Shown here: positions 1-6,729 of the stretch, piece after piece | How the letters are laid out: every line of letters starts with the position of its first letter | Position numbering within the stretch: the stretch's first letter is position 1 | Assembly: GCA_009705025.1 (NCBI GenBank) | Contig: WLDA01000003.1 | Location: 1 to 17,458 of the forward strand | Reading direction: 5' to 3' | DNA: 17,458 nucleotides | From: Actinomycetota bacterium | GTDB lineage: Bacteria > Actinomycetota > Actinomycetes > Nanopelagicales > Nanopelagicaceae | Made by a program: the position numbers and the translations under genes | Notes under the pieces: generated by a model | The model's database searches: none | Told to the model about the DNA's origin: nothing | The model's input: the letters and a program-made list of their open reading frames with translations, nothing else

Positions 1-350
1 CATGATGGTTTCCAGGGATTATAAAGATGGCGCCATGATGATGGATGCTTGAGCACTCCGCTACCTAATTCAAATGATTTACCTTCAAAAATATTTGCCG
101 CTTCAATCAAGCGTTCATCAGTAGTTATCTCAATTTTGTGGGCTGCTGCAATTGGCGCTGCGGTTTCTTGTGCACGCTGTAACGGCGATACATGAAGTGC
201 ACCTAAATCAATTGATTTCGACCATTCGCCTAATGTTGCAGCCATCTCTTGACCACGCGCGGATAAATACCAACCAGGCTGACGTCCATAAAGAATTTTG
301 TTTGGATTTTCTACTTCGCCATGGCGAAGCACGTGGACTGTAGAGCTCAT
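1..350 (-). CDS. Histidine phosphatase family protein (phosphoglycerate mutase-like), 3' part outside the window
   Basis: This is the first 116 residues of a gene that runs off the left edge. Residues 8-12 read LRHGE, the RHG phosphohistidine motif of the histidine phosphatase superfamily, with His10 as the expected phosphorylated residue. SPLQRAQET at 55-63 is the second signature, whose arginine binds the phosphate, and LIEAANIFEG (81-90) sits where the family carries its acid/base glutamate. The ATG at 350 is chosen because the RHG motif lies 8-10 residues after it, as is usual, and the next ATG upstream runs into a stop within five codons. The substrate cannot be told from this fragment: broad-specificity phosphatases, alpha-ribazole phosphatases and phosphoglycerate mutases share these motifs. 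It is divergent from the HAD phosphatase gene, 50 bp away. Confidence 0.88.
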   Translation of the reverse strand, partial: MSSTVHVLRHGEVENPNKILYGRQPGWYLSARGQEMAATLGEWSKSIDLGALHVSPLQRAQETAAPIAAAHKIEITTDERLIEAANIFEGKSFELGSGVLKHPSSWRHLYNPWKPS

Positions 351-356
351 TGGGTA

Positions 357-384
357 AGCATAAAGCGTCGAATCTAAGGCTCAA
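357..384 (-). promoter_or_regulatory. Likely leaderless promoter of the histidine phosphatase
   Basis: On the minus strand TATGCT (362-357) lies 6 nt before the ATG at 350. TTGAGC (384-379) lies 16 nt further upstream as a -35 candidate. No Shine-Dalgarno sequence fits in the 6-nt gap, so a leaderless mRNA is expected. This is by eye only. Confidence 0.5.
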
Positions 385-388
385 TCGA

Positions 389-400
389 TAAGGTAGTGAC
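389..400 (+). promoter_or_regulatory. Start-region signal of the HAD phosphatase: -10 or ribosome binding site
   Basis: TAAGGT (389-394) is followed by 6 nt and the ATG at 401. It fits a TANNNT -10 box of a leaderless transcript, but the AAGG inside it also fits a ribosome binding site 7 nt from the start. The sequence does not decide between the two. Confidence 0.35.
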
Positions 401-1168
401 ATGGCACTCACGCAGAATCGAGCTGCCTTCTTTGATGTCGATAACACGCTGATACGCGGCTCCACGCTCTATTTCTTAGGCCGTGGCATGTACCAACGCG
501 GTTTCTTCACAAAGAAGGACATTTCTCGATTTGTGCTGGCCAATTTACGTTTCCGTTTGACGGGAAAAGAAAACAAGGAAGAGATCAAACGTTTTCAAGA
601 TGCAGCAACTGATTTTATTGGTGGGCATTCTGTAAAAGATATTGGTGTTATTGCCCAAGAAATTTACGACGAATATGTTTCGCCAAAAATGTGGCAAGGA
701 ACAGTAGATATTGCTGAAAACCATATGCGCAACGGGGAAGAAGTCTGGCTAGTTACAGCTGCTCCTGAAGACATGGCAACACTTATTGCAAAACGATTAG
801 GCTTCACCGGAGCTCTCGGCAGTAAAGCTGAAACAAAAGATGGAATTTATACAGGTGCAATGCTCGGAGAACTCTTACATGGAAAAGAAAAAGCAATAGC
901 AATCCAAAAACTGGCGAAAGAGAAAGGTATAGATCTTTCTCAGTGTTATTCCTATTCTGATAGCCATAATGATTTGCCACTATTGCTCGCAGTGGGCCAT
1001 CCAAGTGCAATAAATCCTGATGCAATTCTTGGAATTCGAGCAATGGCTGAGGGCTGGCCAATCCACGATTTTCGACGTGCTCGAATATTTACTAAAGCGT
1101 TTTCACCTATTGTTATTCGAATCGCTGCTCTCGCAACATGGCTAACTCCACGCAGGAAGCGCAGCTAA
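401..1168 (+). CDS. HAD superfamily subfamily IB phosphatase (SerB/CicA-like)
   Basis: A 255-residue cytoplasmic phosphohydrolase. HAD motif I is DVDNT at 12-16 (nucleophile Asp12, acid/base Asp14), motif II is VTAAP at 118-122 (Thr119), the motif III lysine is Lys162 or Lys164, and motif IV is SDSHNDLP at 186-193 (Mg-binding Asp187 and Asp191). The helical cap between motifs I and II and the SerB-like motif IV place it in the IB group that includes phosphoserine phosphatase and M. tuberculosis SerB1 (Rv0505c). Small-molecule dephosphorylation is expected, but the substrate cannot be assigned; the actinobacterial members often carry the label phosphoserine phosphatase without proof. The C-terminus (about 236-255) is hydrophobic then basic (RRKRS), so a peripheral membrane contact is possible. 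The next gene starts 51 bp downstream with its own promoter. Confidence 0.9.
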   Translation: MALTQNRAAFFDVDNTLIRGSTLYFLGRGMYQRGFFTKKDISRFVLANLRFRLTGKENKEEIKRFQDAATDFIGGHSVKDIGVIAQEIYDEYVSPKMWQGTVDIAENHMRNGEEVWLVTAAPEDMATLIAKRLGFTGALGSKAETKDGIYTGAMLGELLHGKEKAIAIQKLAKEKGIDLSQCYSYSDSHNDLPLLLAVGHPSAINPDAILGIRAMAEGWPIHDFRRARIFTKAFSPIVIRIAALATWLTPRRKRS

Positions 1169-1195
1169 GAAAGCTTCGATTACACAGAAGTACTC

Positions 1196-1218
1196 ACTTG
1201 CCAGTAATGTAGGCAAGT
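1196..1218 (+). promoter_or_regulatory. Inverted repeat around the promoter of the XPB operon
   Basis: ACTTGCC (1196-1202) and GGCAAGT (1212-1218) are perfect 7-bp inverted arms with a 9-nt centre. The centre contains TAATGT (1205-1210), a TANNNT -10 candidate 9 nt before the ATG at 1220. The right arm ends one base before the start codon. It could be an operator covering the -10, or, if transcription starts further upstream, a hairpin blocking initiation. It is not a LexA-like box by eye. Confidence 0.45.
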
Positions 1219-1219
1219 T

Positions 1220-3415
1220 ATGGAAAAGCGCTCATTTACCGACCACTTACGCAGTGTTGATGATGCGGCTTTGCTTGCTCTTTTTTCCATGCGCCCAGAT
1301 CTTGTAACTCCGGTTCCACCAGATATTGCATCCCTTGCTGTGCGAGCAACTTCTGCACCAAGTTTGGCGCGTGCAATTGATTCACTCAATAAATGGCAGT
1401 TTCAAGTCATTGAAGCATGCGCCGCACTGGATGAACCAATTCGTGAAAAAGATATCGTTGCACTCACTGATAAAGCCGCACTGGACGTTATTCCATTTCT
1501 AATATCAATTGGCCTTATTTATCCATCAGAAGATGGGCTTCGATTGCCGTATCAACTTCGAGAAGTGATTGGAAATGAACCAGCAGGACTCGGGCCAACT
1601 TCCATGGCAAAACTCAAACTCTCTGCGTTAGATGAAATGCCTGCCGATGCAAAGAAGATTTTGTCGCATTTAGTGTGGGGGCCGCCGCGTGGAAGCGTCG
1701 GAGATATAAAGAACCCTGGTCCAGGAGTTGCATGGTTGCTCAAAGAGAAATTCTTAGTTCCACTTGATCAACGCACTGTCATTTTGCCTAAAGAAGTTGC
1801 GATACATCTGCGTGGCGGGAAAATTCATAAGGAACAATTTATAACTGCACCGCAATTACAAGGTACAAAGCGTGATGCGAAGAATCGTGACCTTGCAGCG
1901 ATTGCCAATATTTCAACTGTCCTGCGATGGGTGGAAGAGCTACTCAATTTCTGGGCTGAAGAACCAGCTGATTCATTGCGTGCTGGTGGTTTAGGTGTTC
2001 GCGATCTCAAGGTTGCATCTCAACATCTAGGAGTGGATGAAAGTTGCACTGCATTTATTGCAGAACTTGCATATTTATCCTCACTTATTGCAATCAATGC
2101 TGATGATCAAATCTTGCCAAGTAATAAATTTGATATCTGGTTGATGCAAACGCCAGGGGCTCGTTGGCAACAGATTGCGAGCCAGTGGCTGATTACATCT
2201 CGAGTTAGCGGATTAGTTGGTCGCGTTGAATCTAAAAATATTGCAGCACTGGGGCCTGAGTTAGATCGCGTCAACGCCACCCGCGTACGCACTCTTACTC
2301 TTGAACTATTGAAAGAAAACCCTTCAATTGCACCAAGCAAAGAATCCTTCCGCGAACTCTTTTCGTGGCGTGCGCCAGTGCGAAGAAATTCATCGCTTCA
2401 AGAAGAACTTGTTGAATGGAGTCTGCGTGAAGCCGAATGGCTAGGAATCACAGGGCAAGGTGCGCTATCTAAATATGGAAAAGCATTTATTGATGGTGAT
2501 GACTTAGAAATTATTGATGCTGACCTACCTAAAACAGTTGACCACATATTGATTCAAGGCGATAACACAGCTATTGCGCCAGGGCCCCTTGAGCACGAAA
2601 TATCTGGAGCTCTTGCAATCATTGCCGATATTGAGAGCCGTGGTGGAGCAACTGTTTATCGATTCAGTGAATCAACTATTCGTCGAGCCCTTGATCATGG
2701 CAAGACAGGTGAAGAGATAAGTAGCTTCTTGAAGAAAGTTTCAAAAACTCCAATGCCACAGCCACTGGAATATCTAATTGCTGATGTCGCAAAGAAACAT
2801 GGAAAACTGCGAGTTGGAAATACGTCATCATTTATTCGTTGTGAAGATTCGGCACTTATTGCGCAAATAATTGCGGATAAGAAACTAGATGTTCTTTCAT
2901 TACGGAGAATCGCACCAGAGGTACTAATTTGCGATCACGATGCAACAGATGCAATGCGACTATTGCGCGAAGCTGGTTATTTGCCTGCAGGTGAATCTGC
3001 AAATGGCATCATGCTCACGGGACCGCGTACTAACCGCGCTGTTACAAAACCACGCCCTCCCCGAGTAATCGGTGAAATCGAAACTCCGACGAAAGAGAAT
3101 CTCGCTGCCGCAATTCGTGCACTTAGAACTGGTGAAAAATCTAGCCATCGTCAAACTCACTTGCGCTCTATTGCAAATAACGCACTTGGATCTTTGCCGC
3201 GCACCACTGCAAATGAAACATTAGATTTACTTACTCAATACATTGAGAAGGGCCAATCGCTATCAATTGGTTATGCCGATAACAATGGCTCTGTTTCACA
3301 TCGAATTATTGACCCACTTAAAGTTAGTGCTGGTTCACTTATTGCTCGTGATCACGCTACTGGCGAACTCCAAACCTTCAGAATTCCTCGCATAACAGGT
3401 GTGGCGCCATTATGA
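1220..3415 (+). CDS. XPB-associated helicase-C-like protein with C-terminal WYL-type domain (Rv0862c-like)
   Basis: A 731-residue protein without Walker motifs, so it is not itself a helicase. Residues about 440-532 (DHILIQGDNTAIAPGPLE through VAKKHGKLRVG) match the XPB/Ssl2-like helicase-associated domain usual in actinobacteria, which is also related to the N-terminal part of bacterial XPB. The last 65 residues (about 667-731, with IGYADNNGSV, HRIIDPL and FRIPRITGV) look like a WYL-type Sm-fold ligand-sensing domain. The N-terminal 430 residues are helical and resemble winged-helix repeats. The M. tuberculosis counterpart Rv0862c lies beside XPB (Rv0861c), and here too the XPB gene follows in the same operon. 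A partner or regulator of XPB in DNA repair is inferred; its activity is unknown. The 4-bp ATGA overlap with the next gene indicates coupled translation. Confidence 0.85.
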   Translation: MEKRSFTDHLRSVDDAALLALFSMRPDLVTPVPPDIASLAVRATSAPSLARAIDSLNKWQFQVIEACAALDEPIREKDIVALTDKAALDVIPFLISIGLIYPSEDGLRLPYQLREVIGNEPAGLGPTSMAKLKLSALDEMPADAKKILSHLVWGPPRGSVGDIKNPGPGVAWLLKEKFLVPLDQRTVILPKEVAIHLRGGKIHKEQFITAPQLQGTKRDAKNRDLAAIANISTVLRWVEELLNFWAEEPADSLRAGGLGVRDLKVASQHLGVDESCTAFIAELAYLSSLIAINADDQILPSNKFDIWLMQTPGARWQQIASQWLITSRVSGLVGRVESKNIAALGPELDRVNATRVRTLTLELLKENPSIAPSKESFRELFSWRAPVRRNSSLQEELVEWSLREAEWLGITGQGALSKYGKAFIDGDDLEIIDADLPKTVDHILIQGDNTAIAPGPLEHEISGALAIIADIESRGGATVYRFSESTIRRALDHGKTGEEISSFLKKVSKTPMPQPLEYLIADVAKKHGKLRVGNTSSFIRCEDSALIAQIIADKKLDVLSLRRIAPEVLICDHDATDAMRLLREAGYLPAGESANGIMLTGPRTNRAVTKPRPPRVIGEIETPTKENLAAAIRALRTGEKSSHRQTHLRSIANNALGSLPRTTANETLDLLTQYIEKGQSLSIGYADNNGSVSHRIIDPLKVSAGSLIARDHATGELQTFRIPRITGVAPL

Positions 3416-4515
3416 GCCACCAGAGTGATGCCCAATACGGCAGAATTGACTCCATGCTTTCAGAGATAGAAACACTTGTTAAAGTTGAATCACCAACTGA
3501 TGACTTATCTGCTTGTCGAAAAGTAGTAGCAACTGCAAGTGATATTGCTGCAAAAGTTCTCGGAACTCCTGCACAAATCCAAGAGATACAAGGTCGCCCA
3601 GTTTTTTGGTGGGGAGCGACACAACCAAAAGTTATTCTCTTGGCACATCTCGATACAGTCTGGCCACATAATTCCTTTTCACCTCTATGGAGCGTTGAAG
3701 GAAATGTTGCGCGTGGGCCTGGTGTATTTGATATGAAAGCAGGCTTTATTCAAGCCCTCTTTGCTCTCAAGGGAATTGAAGGTTCAGTTGCACTTGTAGC
3801 AACTACTGATGAAGAAACAGGTAGCACAACATCAAAGCAATTTATAAAAGATATTTCATCAAAGGCACAAGCAGTACTTGTTTTAGAAGCAAGCCTTGAT
3901 GGCAAAGTAAAAACTGGGCGTAAAGGTACTGCGATGTACCAAATTAATATTCACGGTCGAGCATCCCATGCAGGCTTAGAGCCTGAAAAGGGAATCAATG
4001 CCACGGTTGAAGTTTCGCGAATTGTTTTAGCACTCAAGGCACTTGAAAGCGCAGAGCATGGAACCACAGTGGTTCCAACTATGTTGCGCAGTGGAAATAC
4101 AACAAACACGGTTCCAGATCTTGCAACTCTCGATGTTGATATACGTTCTTATTCAATGAAAGAGTTCGAACGACTTGATGCAGCAATCAAAGCATTTGCA
4201 CCCGAGAATTCAGAGGCTCGAATTGTTGTAACCGGTGGTTTCAATCGCCCACCTTTAGAAACTAGCGCAACTTTAGAACTATACGAACGTGCTGAGAAGG
4301 CTGCAAAGAGCATTGGAATCTCTGCACTTGGTCACGCTTCTGTTGGCGGAGCGAGTGATGGAAACTTTGCAGCAGCAGCAGGTGCAAAAGTTCTAGATGG
4401 CTTAGGTGCAATTGGTGGCGGAGCGCACGCGGCAAGTGAATGGATAGATACATCACGACTTGAAGAGAGAAGTGCACTCTTACACGCACTCATAAAGGAT
4501 TTACTCAATGACTGA
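3412..4515 (+). CDS. M20 family zinc metallopeptidase (glutamate carboxypeptidase-like)
   Basis: A 367-residue M20 (ArgE/DapE/CPG2 clan) hydrolase. The metal site is complete by family pattern: HLD at 79-81 gives His79, the FDMK aspartate Asp107 is the bridging ligand, DEETG at 133-137 supplies catalytic Glu134 and ligand Glu135, Glu159 in LEAS is the next ligand, and His339 in GAHAASE the last. The lid/dimerisation domain is roughly 169-275, including GRASHAG at 182-188. The order of motifs and the GAHAASE ending are closest to carboxypeptidase G2-type enzymes that remove a C-terminal acidic amino acid, but DapE- or ArgE-like deacylation cannot be excluded. No signal peptide is seen, so it should be cytoplasmic. 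The start overlaps the upstream stop as ATGA, and the end overlaps the XPB start by 8 bp. Confidence 0.9.
   Translation: MSHQSDAQYGRIDSMLSEIETLVKVESPTDDLSACRKVVATASDIAAKVLGTPAQIQEIQGRPVFWWGATQPKVILLAHLDTVWPHNSFSPLWSVEGNVARGPGVFDMKAGFIQALFALKGIEGSVALVATTDEETGSTTSKQFIKDISSKAQAVLVLEASLDGKVKTGRKGTAMYQINIHGRASHAGLEPEKGINATVEVSRIVLALKALESAEHGTTVVPTMLRSGNTTNTVPDLATLDVDIRSYSMKEFERLDAAIKAFAPENSEARIVVTGGFNRPPLETSATLELYERAEKAAKSIGISALGHASVGGASDGNFAAAAGAKVLDGLGAIGGGAHAASEWIDTSRLEERSALLHALIKDLLND
4494..4499 (+). promoter_or_regulatory. Ribosome binding site of the XPB gene
   Basis: AAAGGA lies 8 nt before the ATG at 4508, inside the end of the M20 coding sequence. It supports this start and reinitiation after the upstream stop at 4513-4515. 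Confidence 0.6.
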
Positions 4516-6157
4516 TGGTCCACTCATTGTTCAAAGCGATAAGACACTTCTCTTAGATATTGATCATCCTCTAAGCACTGAATGTCGTCGATCTATCGCT
4601 CCATTCGCTGAACTTGAAAGATCTCCAGAGCATATTCATACATACCGCCTGACAAATCTGGGTCTATGGAATGCACGAGCAGCAGGTCATGATGCTGAAC
4701 AGGTAATTGATGTACTTATTAAGTACTCACGTTATGCAGTTCCGCATTCAATTCTTGTAGATGTTGCAGAGACAATGTCTCGTTACGGACGTTTGCGCCT
4801 AGAAGCAGATCCAGTTCACGGATTGATTTTAGTGACTACAGATACGGCAGTTTTGGAAGAAGTTATCCGAGCTAAAAAAATCGCACCGTTGCTTGGGCCA
4901 CGAATTGATGACGAAACTATCGTTGTCTTTGCTAACCAACGAGGTGCAATCAAACAATCACTCCTTCGACTTGGTTGGCCAGCAGAAGACTTTGCCGGAT
5001 ATGTCGATGGCGAAGCGCATGAAATTTCACTTGTGCAAAACGATTGGAAGATTCGCCCTTATCAAGAGCTAGCAGCTGAAGGTTTTTGGCATGGCGGCAG
5101 TGGCGTTGTTGTTCTTCCTTGTGGTGCTGGTAAAACAATCGTTGGCGCTGCAGCTATGGCTCATGCAAAGGCAACGACACTCATTCTCGTTACGAATACT
5201 GTTGCTGCGCGCCAATGGCGCGAGGAACTTCTAAAGCGCACCACATTGACTGAAGATGAGATTGGTGAATATTCAGGTGCTAAGAAAGAGATTCGCCCCG
5301 TAACCATTGCAACGTATCAAGTAATGACAAAGAAGAAGAATGGTGTTTACGCCCATTTAGATCTTTTTGATACTCACGACTGGGGATTAATAATTTATGA
5401 CGAAGTGCACTTATTACCTGCACCAATTTTTCGCTTTACCGCAGATATTCAATCCAGACGCCGTTTAGGTCTTACAGCAACGCTCGTACGCGAAGATGGC
5501 ATGGAAGGTGAAGTTTTCTCACTCATCGGGCCAAAGCGTTATGACGTACCTTGGAAAGAGATTGAATCACAGGGATATATCGCACCTGCTGAATGTATTG
5601 AAGTTCGCGTCAATCTCACCGAAGAAGAGAGATTGCTTTATGCAACTGCAGAACCTGAAGAACGCTACCGTTACTGCGCGACAACTCGGACAAAGCGCAA
5701 TGTTGTAGAAACTTTAGTAAAAAAGCATGCAGGTGAGCAGATTTTGGTTATTGGACAATACATAACTCAACTCGATGAATTATCTGAAGTATTAGGTGTA
5801 CCTGTTATCAAGGGAGATACACCTGTAAAAGAGCGCGAAAAGCTATTCAATATGTTTAGAACTGGCGAACTAACTACTCTCGTTGTCTCAAAGGTTGCTA
5901 ACTTCTCCATCGATTTGCCTGATGCAACAATTGCAATTCAAGTATCTGGAGCCTTTGGTTCACGTCAAGAAGAAGCGCAACGCTTGGGACGAATCTTGCG
6001 TCCGAAATCAGATGGTCGCAGTGCTACTTTTTATTCACTTGTTTCGCGAGACACAATCGATCAAGATTTTGCGCAAAACAGACAACGCTTCCTCGCTGAG
6101 CAGGGCTATTCCTACACAATTATTGATGCTGACGATATATCAAAAGAGAAGATCTAA
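4508..6157 (+). CDS. XPB-type DNA repair helicase (superfamily 2, 3'-5')
   Basis: A 549-residue ATP-dependent DNA helicase of the XPB/ERCC3 type, close to the 542-residue length of M. tuberculosis XPB. Residues 1-170 form the N-terminal damage-recognition-like region. Helicase motifs follow in order: RPYQ at 183-186, Walker A PCGAGKT at 204-210, DEVH at 298-301, TAT at 323-325, the XPB-specific RED triplet at 328-330, and motif VI QRLGRILRP at 491-499 with the arginine finger. The role in bacteria is taken to be nucleotide-excision-type repair or repair-linked unwinding; it is not the main UvrABC pathway. It is the last gene of the operon and shares 8 bp with the peptidase. Its final 38 bp overlap, on the opposite strand, the end of the glutaredoxin gene. 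Confidence 0.96.
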   Translation: MTDGPLIVQSDKTLLLDIDHPLSTECRRSIAPFAELERSPEHIHTYRLTNLGLWNARAAGHDAEQVIDVLIKYSRYAVPHSILVDVAETMSRYGRLRLEADPVHGLILVTTDTAVLEEVIRAKKIAPLLGPRIDDETIVVFANQRGAIKQSLLRLGWPAEDFAGYVDGEAHEISLVQNDWKIRPYQELAAEGFWHGGSGVVVLPCGAGKTIVGAAAMAHAKATTLILVTNTVAARQWREELLKRTTLTEDEIGEYSGAKKEIRPVTIATYQVMTKKKNGVYAHLDLFDTHDWGLIIYDEVHLLPAPIFRFTADIQSRRRLGLTATLVREDGMEGEVFSLIGPKRYDVPWKEIESQGYIAPAECIEVRVNLTEEERLLYATAEPEERYRYCATTRTKRNVVETLVKKHAGEQILVIGQYITQLDELSEVLGVPVIKGDTPVKEREKLFNMFRTGELTTLVVSKVANFSIDLPDATIAIQVSGAFGSRQEEAQRLGRILRPKSDGRSATFYSLVSRDTIDQDFAQNRQRFLAEQGYSYTIIDADDISKEKI

Positions 6158-6371
6158 ATCTTTCAGGATCTATTCTCCAAAAATCATGATGCTGGCCATC
6201 AATCTGTGTGACAGGAATCTTTTCTCCATATAGCTTCTCTAACTCTGGATTACCCTCAATAAGAATTACATCGATCGAGAATTCAAGTTCATCCTTCATG
6301 GTTTCAAGTAATTCAATCGCATCATGACAAAGGTGACATCCAGTTCGTGAATAAACAGTTACGACTGTCAT
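6120..6371 (-). CDS. Glutaredoxin-like protein (DUF836-type thioredoxin fold)
   Basis: An 83-residue small thioredoxin-fold protein. The redox motif CHLC is at 12-15 after a short beta strand (VTVYSRTG). The cis-proline is Pro53 in KIPVTQID. The pattern and length match the DUF836/glutaredoxin family found throughout actinobacteria (M. tuberculosis Rv0508 is a likely relative). Its natural electron donor, a mycoredoxin/mycothiol or thioredoxin system, cannot be told from sequence. It follows a 108-residue gene with a 4-bp overlap (TGA of one inside ATGA of the other), so the two are one operon. Its 3' end runs 38 bp into the XPB gene on the other strand, so the last 12 residues are encoded opposite XPB codons. 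Confidence 0.87.
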   Translation of the reverse strand: MTVVTVYSRTGCHLCHDAIELLETMKDELEFSIDVILIEGNPELEKLYGEKIPVTQIDGQHHDFWRIDPERFRSSLLIYRQHQ

Positions 6372-6694
6372 GTAGTTTTTCTGCTGCCCATCGCACGATC
6401 TAATAACTCTTGCACAACCAACGTGACATCACCTTTTGCACGATAAACATTGTTTTCAACATCTTTGAGAACGGCAACAACGGTGCTCTCAGTTACTGTG
6501 CCAACCAAGGGTCCATACTTTTTCGAAAATAAAGAATGTGTAATTCTGCTAATCGACTGTGCTAACTCTTGTCTCGCCTCATCTAGCGTTGCTTCTCGAC
6601 GCGACGAAGTCCCTGAAAAGTCAATAACAGGCTTTGCTTCGTTATGAATCCTGTCAATTGCCTTAGAGAACTCTTCTTGCGGGTTAGGGGCCAT
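6368..6694 (-). CDS. Conserved-looking hypothetical protein, 108 residues, upstream of the glutaredoxin gene
   Basis: I do not recognise the family. The protein is soluble-looking with no signal peptide and no cysteines. Residues 1-60 are charged and helical (SKAIDRIHNEAK, DEARQELAQSISRI), and 61-108 alternate short strands and helices (GPLVGTVTESTVVAVL, GDVTLVVQELLDRAMG). It has no catalytic motif I can name. The start is the ATG at 6694; the stop overlaps the glutaredoxin start, so it is co-translated with it and a shared redox or stress role is possible but unproven. Its start codon is 35 bp from that of the divergent secreted protein, so the two promoters must be interleaved. Confidence 0.72.
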   Translation of the reverse strand: MAPNPQEEFSKAIDRIHNEAKPVIDFSGTSSRREATLDEARQELAQSISRITHSLFSKKYGPLVGTVTESTVVAVLKDVENNVYRAKGDVTLVVQELLDRAMGSRKTT

Positions 6695-6715
6695 TGGTAA
6701 ATCATCTCATCCTGA

Positions 6716-6729
6716 TACCGTTTGCCAAT
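6716..6729 (+). promoter_or_regulatory. Likely leaderless promoter deciding the start of the secreted metalloprotease-like gene
   Basis: TACCGT (6716-6721) is a TANNNT box 8 nt before the ATG at 6730. There is no Shine-Dalgarno sequence in between. The signal supports ATG 6730 over the in-frame TTG at 6694, which would add twelve residues before an already complete signal peptide. Confidence 0.4.

Noticed and set aside
208..465. Minus-strand 85-residue open frame over the phosphatase/HAD divergent region
   Set aside because: It is a shadow frame of the histidine phosphatase gene and crosses the divergent promoters; it has no recognisable protein features.
6149..6162. AAGAT-CTAA-ATCTT inverted repeat around the XPB stop codon as a bidirectional terminator
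   Set aside because: Five A/T-rich pairs with a 4-nt loop and no T-tract are too weak.
6694..6729. TTG start for the secreted metalloprotease-like gene
   Set aside because: ATG 6730 gives a normal signal peptide and has a TANNNT box in front; the TTG overlaps the start codon of the divergent gene.
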